The notes under the pieces were generated by a model. That model saw only the letters and a list, made by a program, of their open reading frames with translations, was not told the DNA's origin and did no database searches. This document shows positions 50,575 through 60,271 of a stretch of DNA of 64,000 bases, one piece after another. The stretch lies in assembly GCF_022179725.1 (NCBI RefSeq), contig NZ_BPRC01000004.1, positions 124,001 to 188,000 on the forward strand, written 5' to 3'. The stretch's first letter is position 1; each line of letters begins with the position of its first letter. The stretch comes from Methylorubrum aminovorans. Its GTDB lineage: Bacteria > Pseudomonadota > Alphaproteobacteria > Rhizobiales > Beijerinckiaceae. A program made the translations under genes and the position numbers.

Positions 50575-52875
50575 TCACCCGCCTCGCACGGGCCGGAACG
50601 CAACAACCCGATCCGCTCCGTCCTCGTGCTTGAGGCAGTCCGCGACCGCGTTAGCGAGATCGGCCTGTTGGTAGGGCTTGTTCAGCCGAGGCAGCGCAAG
50701 GTGGCTGTCCTGCTCCACCTCCGCATAGCCCGTCGCCAGTAAGATCGGGATGCGCGGCCACTCTGCCCTGATCGCCTCCGCGAGATGCTGGCCCGTCATG
50801 CCCGGCATGGCGTAATCTGTGATTACGAGATCGACCTTGCGACCCCTTCGCAAGATGGTCAGCGCCTCTTCTCCGGACGAGGCTTCGAGTACCATATGTC
50901 CGAGATCGTCCAGCATCGCGGCTGTGTTCGCCAGGACAAGGGCGTCATCATCGACCGCCAGAACGGTCAGCGAGCGCGTCGCTGCACCGACCTTCTGGAC
51001 CGAGTCGGCGGCGACCTCGACGGTCTTCTCTCTGGTCTCGGCAACGGGAAGCCAAACCTCAGCGGTCGTACCCGCGCCCACGCGGCTCTTGAGGACCAGG
51101 GCTCCGCCAGACTGCTCGGCAAGGCCATGCACCATGGACAGCCCGAGGCCCGTTCCCCGGCCCACGCCCTTCGTCGTGAAGAACGGCTCCATTGCTTGCC
51201 CCAGGGTGGTCTCGTCCATGCCTGTGCCCGTGTCCGAGACCCAGAGGCAGACGTACTTGCCCGGCGAGAGACCCCGCACCTGATCGGCTCCAACCGTCTG
51301 CTCGCGCGCGCCGATCGTGATGGTGCCGCCATTGGGCATGGCGTCCCTCGCGTTCACGACGAGGTTCAACAGTGCCAGTTCAAGCTGGTTGGCGTCCGCA
51401 TAGGCGTAGGGCAATCCCAGAGGGAAGTGCGTCTCGATCTGCACCTGCGGGCCGATCGAGCGGCGAAGCAGGTCCTCCATGCCTCGCACGAGATCAGGGG
51501 GACAGACTGGCTCGGGCCTCAGACTCTGCCGCCGTGCAAAGGACAGCATGCGCTGCGTCAACGAGGCTCCACGCTCAGCCCCTTGGATCGCGTGCTCGAC
51601 AAGGCGCGTGAGCCTGGGGTCGTCGGGCAGGCGCTTGCGCAGCAGATCGAGATTGGCAATCACCACGGCAAGCAGGTTGTTGAAATCGTGCGCGATGCCG
51701 CCGGTGAGGCGTCCGACAGCCTCCATCTTCTGGGCCTGCCGCAGCGCCTCCTCCGCACGTCGTCTGGCGGTCACATCGACGATGCCGCCAAGCGCGCGCA
51801 GGAACCCGCCCTGCGCGTCGCGCTCGACTTGCGAGGATAGGAGAACGTCAAGGGGCTCGCCGCGATGGGTCACGAAGCGGTACTCGGCGTCGCGAAGCGC
51901 GCCGCTGGCCAGGAGCTTGGGCCAATCCTCCCGAACACGGCGGCGCGCTGACTCCTCATTCATGAAGTTGATCAAGGGGCGACCCACAACGCTCTCGCGC
52001 GGGTAGCCGAGAAGGTTGAGCCAAGCGTCGCTGACCTCCTCGACACGGCCCTCGGCATCGAGGGCGTGCAGCGGCAGCGGCGTCTTGCGGTAGAGCGCCC
52101 GGAACTGCTCCTCGCTTCGGCGCAAGGCGACAGCCTCTCGTTCAGCGAGCACAGCAAAGCGGCGGTCGAACATGGCCGCGATCAGCGAGAGGAACAGGAT
52201 CAGGAACGTGGTGGCGGCGACCGCAAGGGCGAGGTTCGTCTGGCCGATGCTTGCATAGCCATGGCCGCCGTCGGTCACGCCGTGAGCGGTGAAGGAGGCG
52301 GCATACATGGCGGTGTAGTGCATGCCCGAGACCGCAATGCCCATCACACCTGCGGCCACGAGCTTCTGCACCGGCCCCGTGTTCTTGAAGGCCAGCCAGA
52401 GCGCGATGGTCGAGGCGCCGACCGCGATCAGGATCGAGACGGCAACCCACAGCGCGTCGTAGCGCAGGGAGGCGGGCACATGCATCGCGGCCATGCCGGT
52501 GTAGTGCATGGCCGCGATGCCGATCCCCATGAGAAGGCCGCTTGCAGCCAGAGCGAAGCGGCTCCTCCTGGGCCGGTTCACGACGGCAAAGCCGATCCCG
52601 GTGACCGCGACAGGCACGATCAGCGAGAGGAGCGTGAGGCTGAGGTCGTAATGCGCCTCCATGCCCGGCATGCTGAAGGCGAGCATGGCGACGAAATGCA
52701 TGGCCCAGATGCCACCACCCATGGCCAGGGCTGCGGTCGCGAGCCATGCGTGCGCCGTCCAACCCGTCGCGGCACGGATGCGGCCTGCAAGATCAAGAGC
52801 GGTGTAGGAGGCGACCGTCGCGATGAGGATCGAGAGGGTGACGAGGGTGCTGTCGTGGGCTCCTGACACGGACAT
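50575..52875 (-). CDS. MHYT-domain hybrid sensor histidine kinase
   Basis: A 766-residue inner membrane sensor. Residues ~10-240 form a seven-helix MHYT domain with three copies of the motif (MHFVAM, MHYTGM, MHYTAM), proposed to sense O2, CO or NO through copper. Then come a PAS domain with PAC (FRALYRKTPLPLHALDAEGR...EYRFVTHRGEPLDVLLSSQV), a HisKA domain with the phosphorylated His in GGIAHDFNNLL (~residue 396), an ATPase domain (NLVVNARDAM, DTGTGM, GTGLGLSMVHG) and a C-terminal receiver with Asp in VDLVITDYAMPGMTG (~residue 684). No response regulator gene is adjacent. It is convergent with the Mrp operon, 229 bases away, so a link to ion stress is only possible. Confidence 0.93.
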   Translation of the reverse strand: MSVSGAHDSTLVTLSILIATVASYTALDLAGRIRAATGWTAHAWLATAALAMGGGIWAMHFVAMLAFSMPGMEAHYDLSLTLLSLIVPVAVTGIGFAVVNRPRRSRFALAASGLLMGIGIAAMHYTGMAAMHVPASLRYDALWVAVSILIAVGASTIALWLAFKNTGPVQKLVAAGVMGIAVSGMHYTAMYAASFTAHGVTDGGHGYASIGQTNLALAVAATTFLILFLSLIAAMFDRRFAVLAEREAVALRRSEEQFRALYRKTPLPLHALDAEGRVEEVSDAWLNLLGYPRESVVGRPLINFMNEESARRRVREDWPKLLASGALRDAEYRFVTHRGEPLDVLLSSQVERDAQGGFLRALGGIVDVTARRRAEEALRQAQKMEAVGRLTGGIAHDFNNLLAVVIANLDLLRKRLPDDPRLTRLVEHAIQGAERGASLTQRMLSFARRQSLRPEPVCPPDLVRGMEDLLRRSIGPQVQIETHFPLGLPYAYADANQLELALLNLVVNARDAMPNGGTITIGAREQTVGADQVRGLSPGKYVCLWVSDTGTGMDETTLGQAMEPFFTTKGVGRGTGLGLSMVHGLAEQSGGALVLKSRVGAGTTAEVWLPVAETREKTVEVAADSVQKVGAATRSLTVLAVDDDALVLANTAAMLDDLGHMVLEASSGEEALTILRRGRKVDLVITDYAMPGMTGQHLAEAIRAEWPRIPILLATGYAEVEQDSHLALPRLNKPYQQADLANAVADCLKHEDGADRVVAFRPVRGG

Positions 52876-53112
52876 CCTCGCCTACTCGCATGGGCGCGAA
52901 GCGGCGGCCCACACAGACCTTAGGGGGCTTTATAGATGCCTCCAAGTGACTGCGTTTGTCAGGCGGAATCGTGTTCGGCGAGACTCGCGGGAACAATGTC
53001 CGAGAAGAGTCATGTCCGGCCGCCCATCGCGTCAGGCGAATGACTGCTCCCCACCCACTGAATTCCCTCACTGGCAGCGGACGGCTGCCCCCAGATCCGT
53101 CCGCAGCGCCCT

Positions 53113-53976
53113 TCATCCCCGCAGCCGCGCCACCGCCAGCTTGCGCACACGGCTGGCGTAGAACGAGACGAATCCGCGCTGGGCATGGTCGCCGGGGGTG
53201 CACAGGACAAGACCCGGATCGACCAGCATGCGCCGGCCCGTGGCGGCGGCGACACGGCGGTTGAAGGTGAGGTGCTCGCAGCGCGCGTAAGCCTCGTCGC
53301 GGTAGGAGCCGAGGCGGTAATCGGCGCCGCGATAGAGCGTCAGTCCGTTGAAGGCCGAGAAGCAGGTGGTCTCGCGCTCGCGCGTCAGCGCGCTCTGGGC
53401 CGGATAGACCGTGCCGGAGAAGAAGCGGTAGTAGCCGAGCGCGCCGCGGCGGTGGCGGGCGATGTCGTCGAGGAGGTGCTCGTAGCTCACCGTTTCGTCT
53501 TCGTAGGCGAGCAGGTCGTAATAGTGCGGTCGCGAGGCCGCCGAGACCGCGAACAGGCCCGGCCGCTCCAGCTTTTCCAGCGCTGCCAGCACCGCCCCCG
53601 CCCCGGGCGGGCGGGCCATGACGTTGTCGATGTCGGCGACGCAGACGCAGGCCGGCGGCGGGCCCTGAGCGTCGAGGACCTGCTTCAGGTGCTCGCGCCC
53701 GAGCGCCATCCGCGCGAGCCGGCCGCGCGTCTCGGCCATGAAGCCGGTGGGAACGTGACGCAGTTCGCCCCGCGCCTCCGCCGCCGCGAGCAAGGCTCCG
53801 GTTCCGTCGCGGGAATCGTTCTCGCCGACGAAGGCGCGGCACGCGAGTCCCGCCGCCCGCAGCGAAGCCAGGAAGCGCAGGAAGGCCGGCAGGGTGGCGG
53901 CACAGTTGCGCGTCAGCGCCAGCACGGCGATGTCGGGGCGCGCCTCGCTCACCGCAGGGCTCATCGAGTTGTTCAT
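53113..53976 (-). CDS. glycosyltransferase-like protein (CMT1/CAP59-type)
   Basis: A 287-residue protein. The N terminus IAVLALTRNCAATLPAFLRF, LACRAFVGENDSRDGTG, a DID metal-site-like triplet in ACVCVADIDNVMARPP, and FSAFNGLTLYRGADYRLGSY resemble the fungal capsule alpha-mannosyltransferase family CMT1/CAP59, which has bacterial members in polysaccharide loci. The assignment is by motif recall. ATG 53976 overlaps the stop of the polymerase-beta-helix gene, so they are coupled. Confidence 0.65.
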   Translation of the reverse strand: MNNSMSPAVSEARPDIAVLALTRNCAATLPAFLRFLASLRAAGLACRAFVGENDSRDGTGALLAAAEARGELRHVPTGFMAETRGRLARMALGREHLKQVLDAQGPPPACVCVADIDNVMARPPGAGAVLAALEKLERPGLFAVSAASRPHYYDLLAYEDETVSYEHLLDDIARHRRGALGYYRFFSGTVYPAQSALTRERETTCFSAFNGLTLYRGADYRLGSYRDEAYARCEHLTFNRRVAAATGRRMLVDPGLVLCTPGDHAQRGFVSFYASRVRKLAVARLRG

Positions 53977-56324
53977 CGCGCCGCTTCCTTCGGGGTCTTC
54001 GGTGGAGTCTCGGGCGGCGCGACGCGTCCCGCGCTCCGGCAGGTGCAGGCCGGCTGACCCGCGATCTCGCGCTGGGGATCGAGCGGGAGCGTCCGGTTGA
54101 GTGTCCAGACCGTGCCGCGGCAGTTTTTGCCATCCCACCAGGGGTTGGCCCGGCCGGTGCGAGCGCGCCAATCGACGCTGTTGCCGCTCACCGTCACCGT
54201 GTTGCAGGGCTCCGCGTACTGGTTCCAGACCGAAATGCCGACATTGGTGAAGGGCTGCGGCCGGGCGATCACCACGTTGCCGGTGATCGTCATGTGCGTG
54301 CCGCTCGCCACCGCGATCCCGTACTGACCGGGATCGATCAGCAGGTTGTCGCGGGCCTCCAGATAGGCGCCACCGCCATCGCCGAGCATGATGCCGCCGC
54401 CGGACTGGCTCGGGCCGCCGCCGACGAGACGGTTGCGCTCGACCAGGATCGGCGAGCCCGGCTCGCCCCGCGACTGGAACAGGCTGATCGCGTCCTCGGG
54501 CACGCCGCGACCGGGCTCGTTCTCGCCGATGTTGCAGGCGATGCCGTTGCCGGGTCCCGTGACCTTGTCGAACTGCACGAACTGACCGGCGGGAATCGGC
54601 CCGCGCACGTTGCGCACGCTGTTGCAGTCGACCGCGACGCCCGTGGAGGAAAGGGCGCGGATACCCGACAGCGCGTTCTCGATGCGGTTCTCCTCGATGC
54701 GTACGCCCTCGCTTCCCTCGACATAGATGCCGACATTCCCGGTGTCGCGGATCGTGACGTTCCGGATCGTGACGTTGCGTCCGTGCTCGACCCGCACGCC
54801 CTCACCGCCGCAGGGGCCGATGTCGAGATTCTCGATCGTCCGGTCGACAGCCTCGCACAGGACGAGGCAGGGACCGGACGGGTTGCTGAGGGTCCGTCGC
54901 GCCGCCTTCGCGCCTGTCTCTTCCGCACGAGCGGGGGCCGCGGGCCAGGGGGCGAGGAGCACGAGCGCGGCGAGCGCACCCAAGGAGGCTCCGCGCCACC
55001 GTTTTGCCCGGACCGGCGTGTCGGGCGGGAGGGGAGCGGCCTGCGCCCGGAAGATCATCGCGGCGCCGATGCCGATGCCGATCAGCGTCCAGAAGGGCGC
55101 CGCCAGCATCGGCCCTTCCAGGGCGACGTCGAAGCTCGCATCGATGATGATCGAGGCGACGTAGCAGGCGATGAACAGGAAGAAGCCCTCCCATCGGCGC
55201 TCGCCGAGCCGGCGCGCCCGCCAGAAAGCGGCGAGCATCGCCGCCATCCAGACCGCGCAGGTCAGGAGCCACAGGGCGAGGCCCGGCACGCCGGCGCGGG
55301 CGAGATAGGTCATGTGGATGCTGTGCGGGCTGCGCAGGGTCGGCCCGCCATTCTCGAGCCCGACCACGTAGCCGTCGGTCTCGGCGAGGTTCGGCCCGAA
55401 CCCCTTGCCGGTCCAGAAATAGGGGCCGTGCACGGTGTAGCCGACGATGGTGTTCCACCAGCGCAAGCGCCACTGCTTGGTGTCGTCGAGATTGCCGCCG
55501 CTGCTCGGCGCAACGATGCTGACGATGTTGTTCACCACCGCCGCGGCACTTACGGGCCGGTCGCTGTTGGGCAGTTCCACTTCGACATCGAGGGCGGCGG
55601 CCGCGCCGAGCAGGCCGGCGCCGAGGATCAGCGTCGCCGCGAGCCGCTTCCACTGGCCGATCGCCACGAGAGCGAGGCAGACCGGCACCGCGATCGCCAG
55701 CATGGAGCCGCGGTTCTGCGCGGCGGCCAGCACCGCGCCGAGGCCGACGAAGGCGACCCAGCCCGGCCCGACCCGGACGAGGCCGACAAGCGCCAGGACG
55801 ACGGCGCCGGTCAGGTGGGTCGAGAGTTCGCCCGCCCGCGCCGCGAAGAAGGGCACGTCGCCGAGGATGAACGCGATGATCGCGAACGGGATGGCGTAGC
55901 GCGCGAGCCAGCGGAACATCCGCAGCAGCGCACCGAGCTGCCGCGGATCGTCGAGCAGCAGGGCGATCAGCACGAAGGCGTAGCCGGCATAGAGCGCGAC
56001 CGCCCCGTCGCGCAGGGCATCGACCCGGTATTCGCGCAGACCCGCGAGCGTCCGCAGCAGCACCCAGCCCATCAGCGCGGCGGCGCAGAGCGCGGGCGGG
56101 GTGGCGAGCCCGGCGGCGAGGTTGAGGCCCGTGCGCGTCAGGACCACGGCAAGCAGCCCCAGCAGGAACAGCAGCTCGCCGGCATAGAGCGGCGGCAGGC
56201 CGAGATAGGCGAAGCTCTTGCCGAAGATCATGTATCCGGCGAACGCGATGCCGAGCGCGGCCAGGAACAGGTCCGGCAGCCGGCTCTCCCGCGGCAGAGC
56301 GTGGACGGTCGTCGTCGTCGCCAT
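53973..56324 (-). CDS. Wzy-like O-antigen polymerase/ligase fused to a periplasmic beta-helix domain
   Basis: One uninterrupted 783-residue frame. Residues ~15-460 carry about 11 hydrophobic segments and the periplasmic loop of the O-antigen ligase/Wzy family (WRLRWWNTIVGYTVHGPYFW; RSPHSIHMTYLARAGVPGLA). A hydrophobic signal-anchor-like segment follows (GASLGALAALVLLAPWPAAP), and then ~280 residues of right-handed parallel beta-helix repeats (NLDIGPCGGEGVRVEHGRNV; IRNVTIRDTGNVGIYVEGSE; YGIAVASGTHMTITGNVVIA) with three Cys near the C terminus. Beta-helix domains of this type occur in lyases, epimerases and NosD proteins. The internal Met at FRAQAAPLPPD could also start a separate exported protein. 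ATG 56324 is the first Met that fits the membrane domain. Confidence 0.82.
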   Translation of the reverse strand: MATTTTVHALPRESRLPDLFLAALGIAFAGYMIFGKSFAYLGLPPLYAGELLFLLGLLAVVLTRTGLNLAAGLATPPALCAAALMGWVLLRTLAGLREYRVDALRDGAVALYAGYAFVLIALLLDDPRQLGALLRMFRWLARYAIPFAIIAFILGDVPFFAARAGELSTHLTGAVVLALVGLVRVGPGWVAFVGLGAVLAAAQNRGSMLAIAVPVCLALVAIGQWKRLAATLILGAGLLGAAAALDVEVELPNSDRPVSAAAVVNNIVSIVAPSSGGNLDDTKQWRLRWWNTIVGYTVHGPYFWTGKGFGPNLAETDGYVVGLENGGPTLRSPHSIHMTYLARAGVPGLALWLLTCAVWMAAMLAAFWRARRLGERRWEGFFLFIACYVASIIIDASFDVALEGPMLAAPFWTLIGIGIGAAMIFRAQAAPLPPDTPVRAKRWRGASLGALAALVLLAPWPAAPARAEETGAKAARRTLSNPSGPCLVLCEAVDRTIENLDIGPCGGEGVRVEHGRNVTIRNVTIRDTGNVGIYVEGSEGVRIEENRIENALSGIRALSSTGVAVDCNSVRNVRGPIPAGQFVQFDKVTGPGNGIACNIGENEPGRGVPEDAISLFQSRGEPGSPILVERNRLVGGGPSQSGGGIMLGDGGGAYLEARDNLLIDPGQYGIAVASGTHMTITGNVVIARPQPFTNVGISVWNQYAEPCNTVTVSGNSVDWRARTGRANPWWDGKNCRGTVWTLNRTLPLDPQREIAGQPACTCRSAGRVAPPETPPKTPKEAAR

Positions 56325-56607
56325 CAGCACTCGCCTGTCGAAAGCCGCCCGTCGGCCGCCGCTCGCCGGCCGGTTCACGGGAGTTGTTGCGGGAGAACGT
56401 CTTGCGAGGAGAAGTCTTGCGGGCAGGGCGCCTCCTGACAATCGAGCCCGGCAGCGCATCGGGAGCGGGCCGGCCCGTACTTCCGACGTACCCCGAAGGA
56501 TCGAGGAATCCGGTCCGCCTCTCCCGATGTCCGCGTGGTGCACCCGCCCGCCTCGTCTAGGCTCGCCGCGCCATCCTTTCGGCCGCCTTTCCCTCACCCG
56601 GACCCGC

Positions 56608-57933
56608 ATGCCTGCCCTCCCGCGCGACTTCCGTGCCCTGGCCGGCGCCTGCCGATCGGCTGCCGGGCGAGCGGCGATCGGGAGAGGGGCCGCCGGTCCG
56701 GTGCTCTCGGTGGCCGACCAGGCGCTGGTGAGCGCCTGCAACTTCGCCACCACCATCGTGCTGGCGCACGCCCTCGGCCTGGAGGCCTTCGGCCTGTTCT
56801 CGACAGCCTGGATCGCGGTGCTGCTCACCATCAGCCTGCAGCTCGGCCTCGTCGTCTGCCCGATGATCAGCATCGGGCCGGGCCTGCCCGGCGAGGCGGA
56901 GCATGCCTATTACGCCATCGTCCTCGTCCACGAGGCCGCCTTCCTGCTGCTTGCCGGCAGCGCCGTCGCGATCGGACTCGCGCTCACCCTCGGCGACCCG
57001 GCGCTCGCGCTTGCGCTTGCGGCGGGGATGGCCTGCGCCGCCCACCTCGCCCAGGACTTTTCCCGCCGCTACCTGTTTGCCCGCGGCCGCCCGTCGGTGG
57101 TGCTCGGGATCGACGCGCTCAATCAGGGGATCAAGCTCGCGCTGCTGGTGCTGCTCGCCCGCAGCGGAATGCTGTCGCCGGCCCGCGCCCTGGAGGTCGT
57201 CGCCGCCTCGGCCGTCCTGTCCTGCCTATGCGCGGTCCCGTTCCGCGGACGTCTGGCGCGGCGGGCCGGCGAATTCGGCTCCGCGAGCCGGCGGCAATGG
57301 CATTCCGGCCGCTGGCTGGTGCTGACCGGGCTGATGCAGTGGCTGAGCGGGTATGCCGGCCTGCTGATCGCCGGCGCGCTGCTCGGCGTGACGTTGATCG
57401 GCGTGCTGCGGGCGGCCCAGAGCATCCTCGGCGTGCTCAACCTGATCCGCGACGCCCTGGAGAACATCGTTCCGCCGATCGCCGGCCGGGCGCTGGCCTC
57501 GCGCGGCCTCGACGGATTGCGGCCGGTGATCGGCGTCACCGCCGCCATCGGTTTTGCCGGGGGTTTGAGCTTCACCGGACTGCTGGCGCTGACCGGACCA
57601 AGTCTGCTCGCGGCCGCCTTCGGGCCCGAAATGGCCGCCTATGCCTGGGTCGTGACGTGGTACTCCCTGCTGTTCCCGGTCTCGCTCGTCTCCTTCGCGC
57701 AGATCTGCGCCTTCCGCGCCCTGGAGCGGACCGGCGCAGTCTTCGCCGCCACGGCGGCGGCGGCCGCCCTCAACCTCGCACTAGTCTACCCGGCCGTGCG
57801 CGGGTTCGGCATCGAGGGCCTGCTCGCCGTGGCGATCACGGCGGAGGTGCTGGTCTGCCTCGTCCTGGCCGGGCTGCTGCGGCGCGCGCTGAAAGCCGCT
57901 CCGACGCCGGTCGGCCGGCTCCAGCCGGCCTGA
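56608..57933 (+). CDS. polysaccharide flippase (Wzx/MOP superfamily)
   Basis: A 441-residue membrane protein with about 12-14 helices of the lipid-linked oligosaccharide flippase type: VADQALVSACNFATTIVLAH, ALGLEAFGLFSTAWIAVLLT, LMQWLSGYAGLLIAGALLGV. It is the counterpart of 37534-38874 and would export the repeat unit for cluster II. Divergent from the fused polymerase, with 283 bases between their starts for the two promoters. The translated frame continues upstream of ATG 56608 but loses hydrophobicity. Confidence 0.83.
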   Translation: MPALPRDFRALAGACRSAAGRAAIGRGAAGPVLSVADQALVSACNFATTIVLAHALGLEAFGLFSTAWIAVLLTISLQLGLVVCPMISIGPGLPGEAEHAYYAIVLVHEAAFLLLAGSAVAIGLALTLGDPALALALAAGMACAAHLAQDFSRRYLFARGRPSVVLGIDALNQGIKLALLVLLARSGMLSPARALEVVAASAVLSCLCAVPFRGRLARRAGEFGSASRRQWHSGRWLVLTGLMQWLSGYAGLLIAGALLGVTLIGVLRAAQSILGVLNLIRDALENIVPPIAGRALASRGLDGLRPVIGVTAAIGFAGGLSFTGLLALTGPSLLAAAFGPEMAAYAWVVTWYSLLFPVSLVSFAQICAFRALERTGAVFAATAAAAALNLALVYPAVRGFGIEGLLAVAITAEVLVCLVLAGLLRRALKAAPTPVGRLQPA

Positions 57934-58711
57934 CCGAGGGGTTTCTCGGGGCATCCTCCGACCAGCGAAGCCGGGAAACGCTGCCCCCGGCGACCGAGGC
58001 TACATTCCGGCGTCGACGACAAGCATTCATCCTTCGAGAGACGATGACAATCTCTGACTGATGCCTCTCAATCAGTCTTCGCCCGAGCTGCCTCGGCCGA
58101 AACGAATCCCTCAAGAGCGCCTCACACAACTCTCGGACGCCGACCGTTCTCGCTCTGGCGAGGAAAGCGCAGCAGAGTCTTCGCGCGAGACACTCAATCG
58201 GCCATCAAACCAGAGGAAACGTCTCAGGACGGCACTGGCTCAATGGCATTGATTTCGCTCCCTCCCGTGCGCGGGACGGGGCGACGGGGCCGCCGATGGA
58301 TGGGGGAATTACGCCTTGGTCGATGTCCCGTCCTTGGAGGAGGGGGAGCCGACCGAGCCGATCGAGATCCGCGGCCGCAGCATCGAGGCGGGCACCTCCG
58401 GTTTCGTGTCGCGGCGGCTGCGGAACGGCTTTCCCGACCGCATCGCCGCCCGCCTGTCTCGGCGCCCGAAAAACCTGCCATCCCGCAGGGCGAGCGCTTC
58501 GACCGAACCATCGGCCTAGAGCCGCCGGGTCACGGGGTCGCGCATGGCCCCGACGGCCCGAATGACGCCGTAAACCAAGACTCCCAAGACTCCACGAAGT
58601 CCTGGCGCAGATTGGATCGACACGGGACGAGATCGGCTTACTCCCGGTCCGGCCGGACCGAGGAGACCACCGGAGGCGCCATTTGAGGAAACACCCCATG
58701 GAACCGCCGGA
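57934..58711. other. ~780-base intergenic region with repeats
   Basis: Holds a half REP-like sequence (58028-58040) and the second family B element (58121-58189). Between about 58240 and 58560 several frames are open on both strands because of high GC, and none resembles a protein I know. At the right end, TTGAGGAAAC precedes an ATG at 58698 whose frame is only six codons long and ends across the ATG of the next gene. Confidence 0.5.
58121..58189 (+). repeat. dispersed ~68-bp element, family B, copy 2
   Basis: Matches 18187-18253 in opposite orientation. The centre CGACCGTTCTCGCTCTGGCG is nearly identical and the flanks partly so (CTCACACAACTCTCGG; GCAGAGTCTTCGCGCGAG). The inverted-repeat arms have drifted here, so the conserved part is the centre and not only the hairpin. 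Confidence 0.7.
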
Positions 58712-60082
58712 ATGCTGAACCTCCTCTTGGTCGTCGCCGTGGTGGTCTGGTTCGCGCTGCTCTATCCGCTGGCGCGCCACCGCCTTGAGACCCGGATGGG
58801 ACCACTGGACGGTCCCGTCGCGGTTCCGTTCGCGCTGATGTCGATCTTCGCGCTGCTGCCGCTCGTGTTCAACGTCCCGCGAGAGGACGGCAACGCCGTG
58901 CTGGATCAGGGCCTCACCGCCTCCAACATCGCCCTCGTCGTTATGACCGGCTTGGCCGGGCTCTATCTCGCCGTCCGCGTCGCGGTCGACCGGCGCGTGC
59001 TGCTGGTTGCCTTCTCGATGCCCTACCTGCCGTTCACGCTGATGATCCTCGTCAACGGCGTCAGCACCGCCTGGTCGGTCGTGCCGAGCTACACCGCCTA
59101 CCGCACGCTCGAACTGGCGATCTTCACCCTCGTCTCGATCCTGATCTTCGACCGCAGCGACATCGAGCGGCGGCTGGCCAACCTCTTCGCGCTGTTCACC
59201 TGCGTCTGGCTGATCGCGACCGCGCCGATCATCCTCGACAACCTCGCGCACGGGATCGTCTTCTCGTCGGCCAAGCACAACCTGATGCCCTATCTGTGAG
59301 CCGCGCACGCCTTTCTCGTCATCTTCGACGACCGCATCCGGCACCGGGGCGCCCACCTCGCGCTCGCCCTGGCCGGCTTCGTCATCGCCGGTTCGGCCAC
59401 GAGCACCGCCTCGCTCATCGCGGTGGTGCCCGGCCTGATAGCGGCGTCACGCCACCGCCGCCTGCGCCTCCTCGGCTACACCGCCTTCACCGTGTATCTC
59501 GTCCTGTTCGTCGTGCTGATGGTCGGCCTCTCCGCCTTCCCCGGCCTGCTCGAGGTGGTGTCGGTGGTGCTGCAGAAGCCGCCGGAGGAACTCGCCGACG
59601 CCACCGGCCGCGGCACCTTCTGGCCGGTCTTCATCGAGGCGACCAAGGACCGCTTCGTGGGTGCCGGCTACGCGGCCGGCGACCGCTTCATCCAGCTCCT
59701 GATCCCGACCACGGCGCTGGCCGAGACGCTGGCGCGGGACGCGGTGTTCATCTCGAGTTCGCACAACATGCTGCTGAGCGCCTGGGCCGGTACCGGCCTG
59801 ATCGGGATCGGCCTGTGCGCGATGGTGCTGGGAGCCGCGCTCCGCTGGGGGATGAAGCTCGACCGCGCCGGGCGCCGCCTGATCGCCACCTGCGTGTTCT
59901 TCCTGATCCTCAACGGCATGACCACGCCGGGCATCTTCCAGGACTGGAACATCAACGTCCTGACCTTCGTGGCCCTGCTGGCCTATGCCCGCATCGGCGC
60001 CCTGCACCGTGGGCCGGCGGGTGCGGCCGCGCCGGCGCCCGAGGCCGCCGCCTTCGATCTTCGCCGGGCTGCCGCCGCATGA
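58712..60082 (+). pseudogene. second Wzy-like O-antigen polymerase/ligase, interrupted by an in-frame TGA
   Basis: A 456-codon frame that would encode a polytopic polymerase. The first part has six or more helices (LLLVVAVVVWFALLYPLARH; MPYLPFTLMILVNGVSTAWS), then TGA at 59297-59299 after KHNLMPYL. The same frame continues with AHAFLVIFDDRIRHRGAHLA, the periplasmic block RGTFWPVFIEATKDRFVGAG and SSSHNMLLSAWAGTGLIGIG of this family. A single TGG or CGA to TGA change would explain it. Both halves retain normal codon use, so the lesion looks recent. Selenocysteine readthrough is not expected here. Confidence 0.85.
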
Positions 60083-60271
60083 CCTCCGCTTCGCGCCCGC
60101 ATGGCGCGCATCTTGAAGCATGAGCCCTGACTCGACACTCGGCCCGCGACCGGTGTCCCGAACCGGGACGGATCATCTTCGAATGGTCCGCTCCGGGACG
60201 GAGGCTGCGGACCGGATCGATCCCTGCGGGCCGGTTGCGCCCGCATCCGCCCTTTGGTCGAAAGTCCTGCG

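Noticed and set aside
56325-56873. N-terminal extension of the polymerase-beta-helix gene by ~180 codons
   Set aside because: It overlaps the divergent flippase start, lacks hydrophobic segments, and ATG 56324 begins directly before the first membrane domain.
59297-59299. TGA in the wzy-like gene as a selenocysteine codon
   Set aside because: The family has no selenoproteins and no SECIS-like hairpin follows; a point mutation is simpler.
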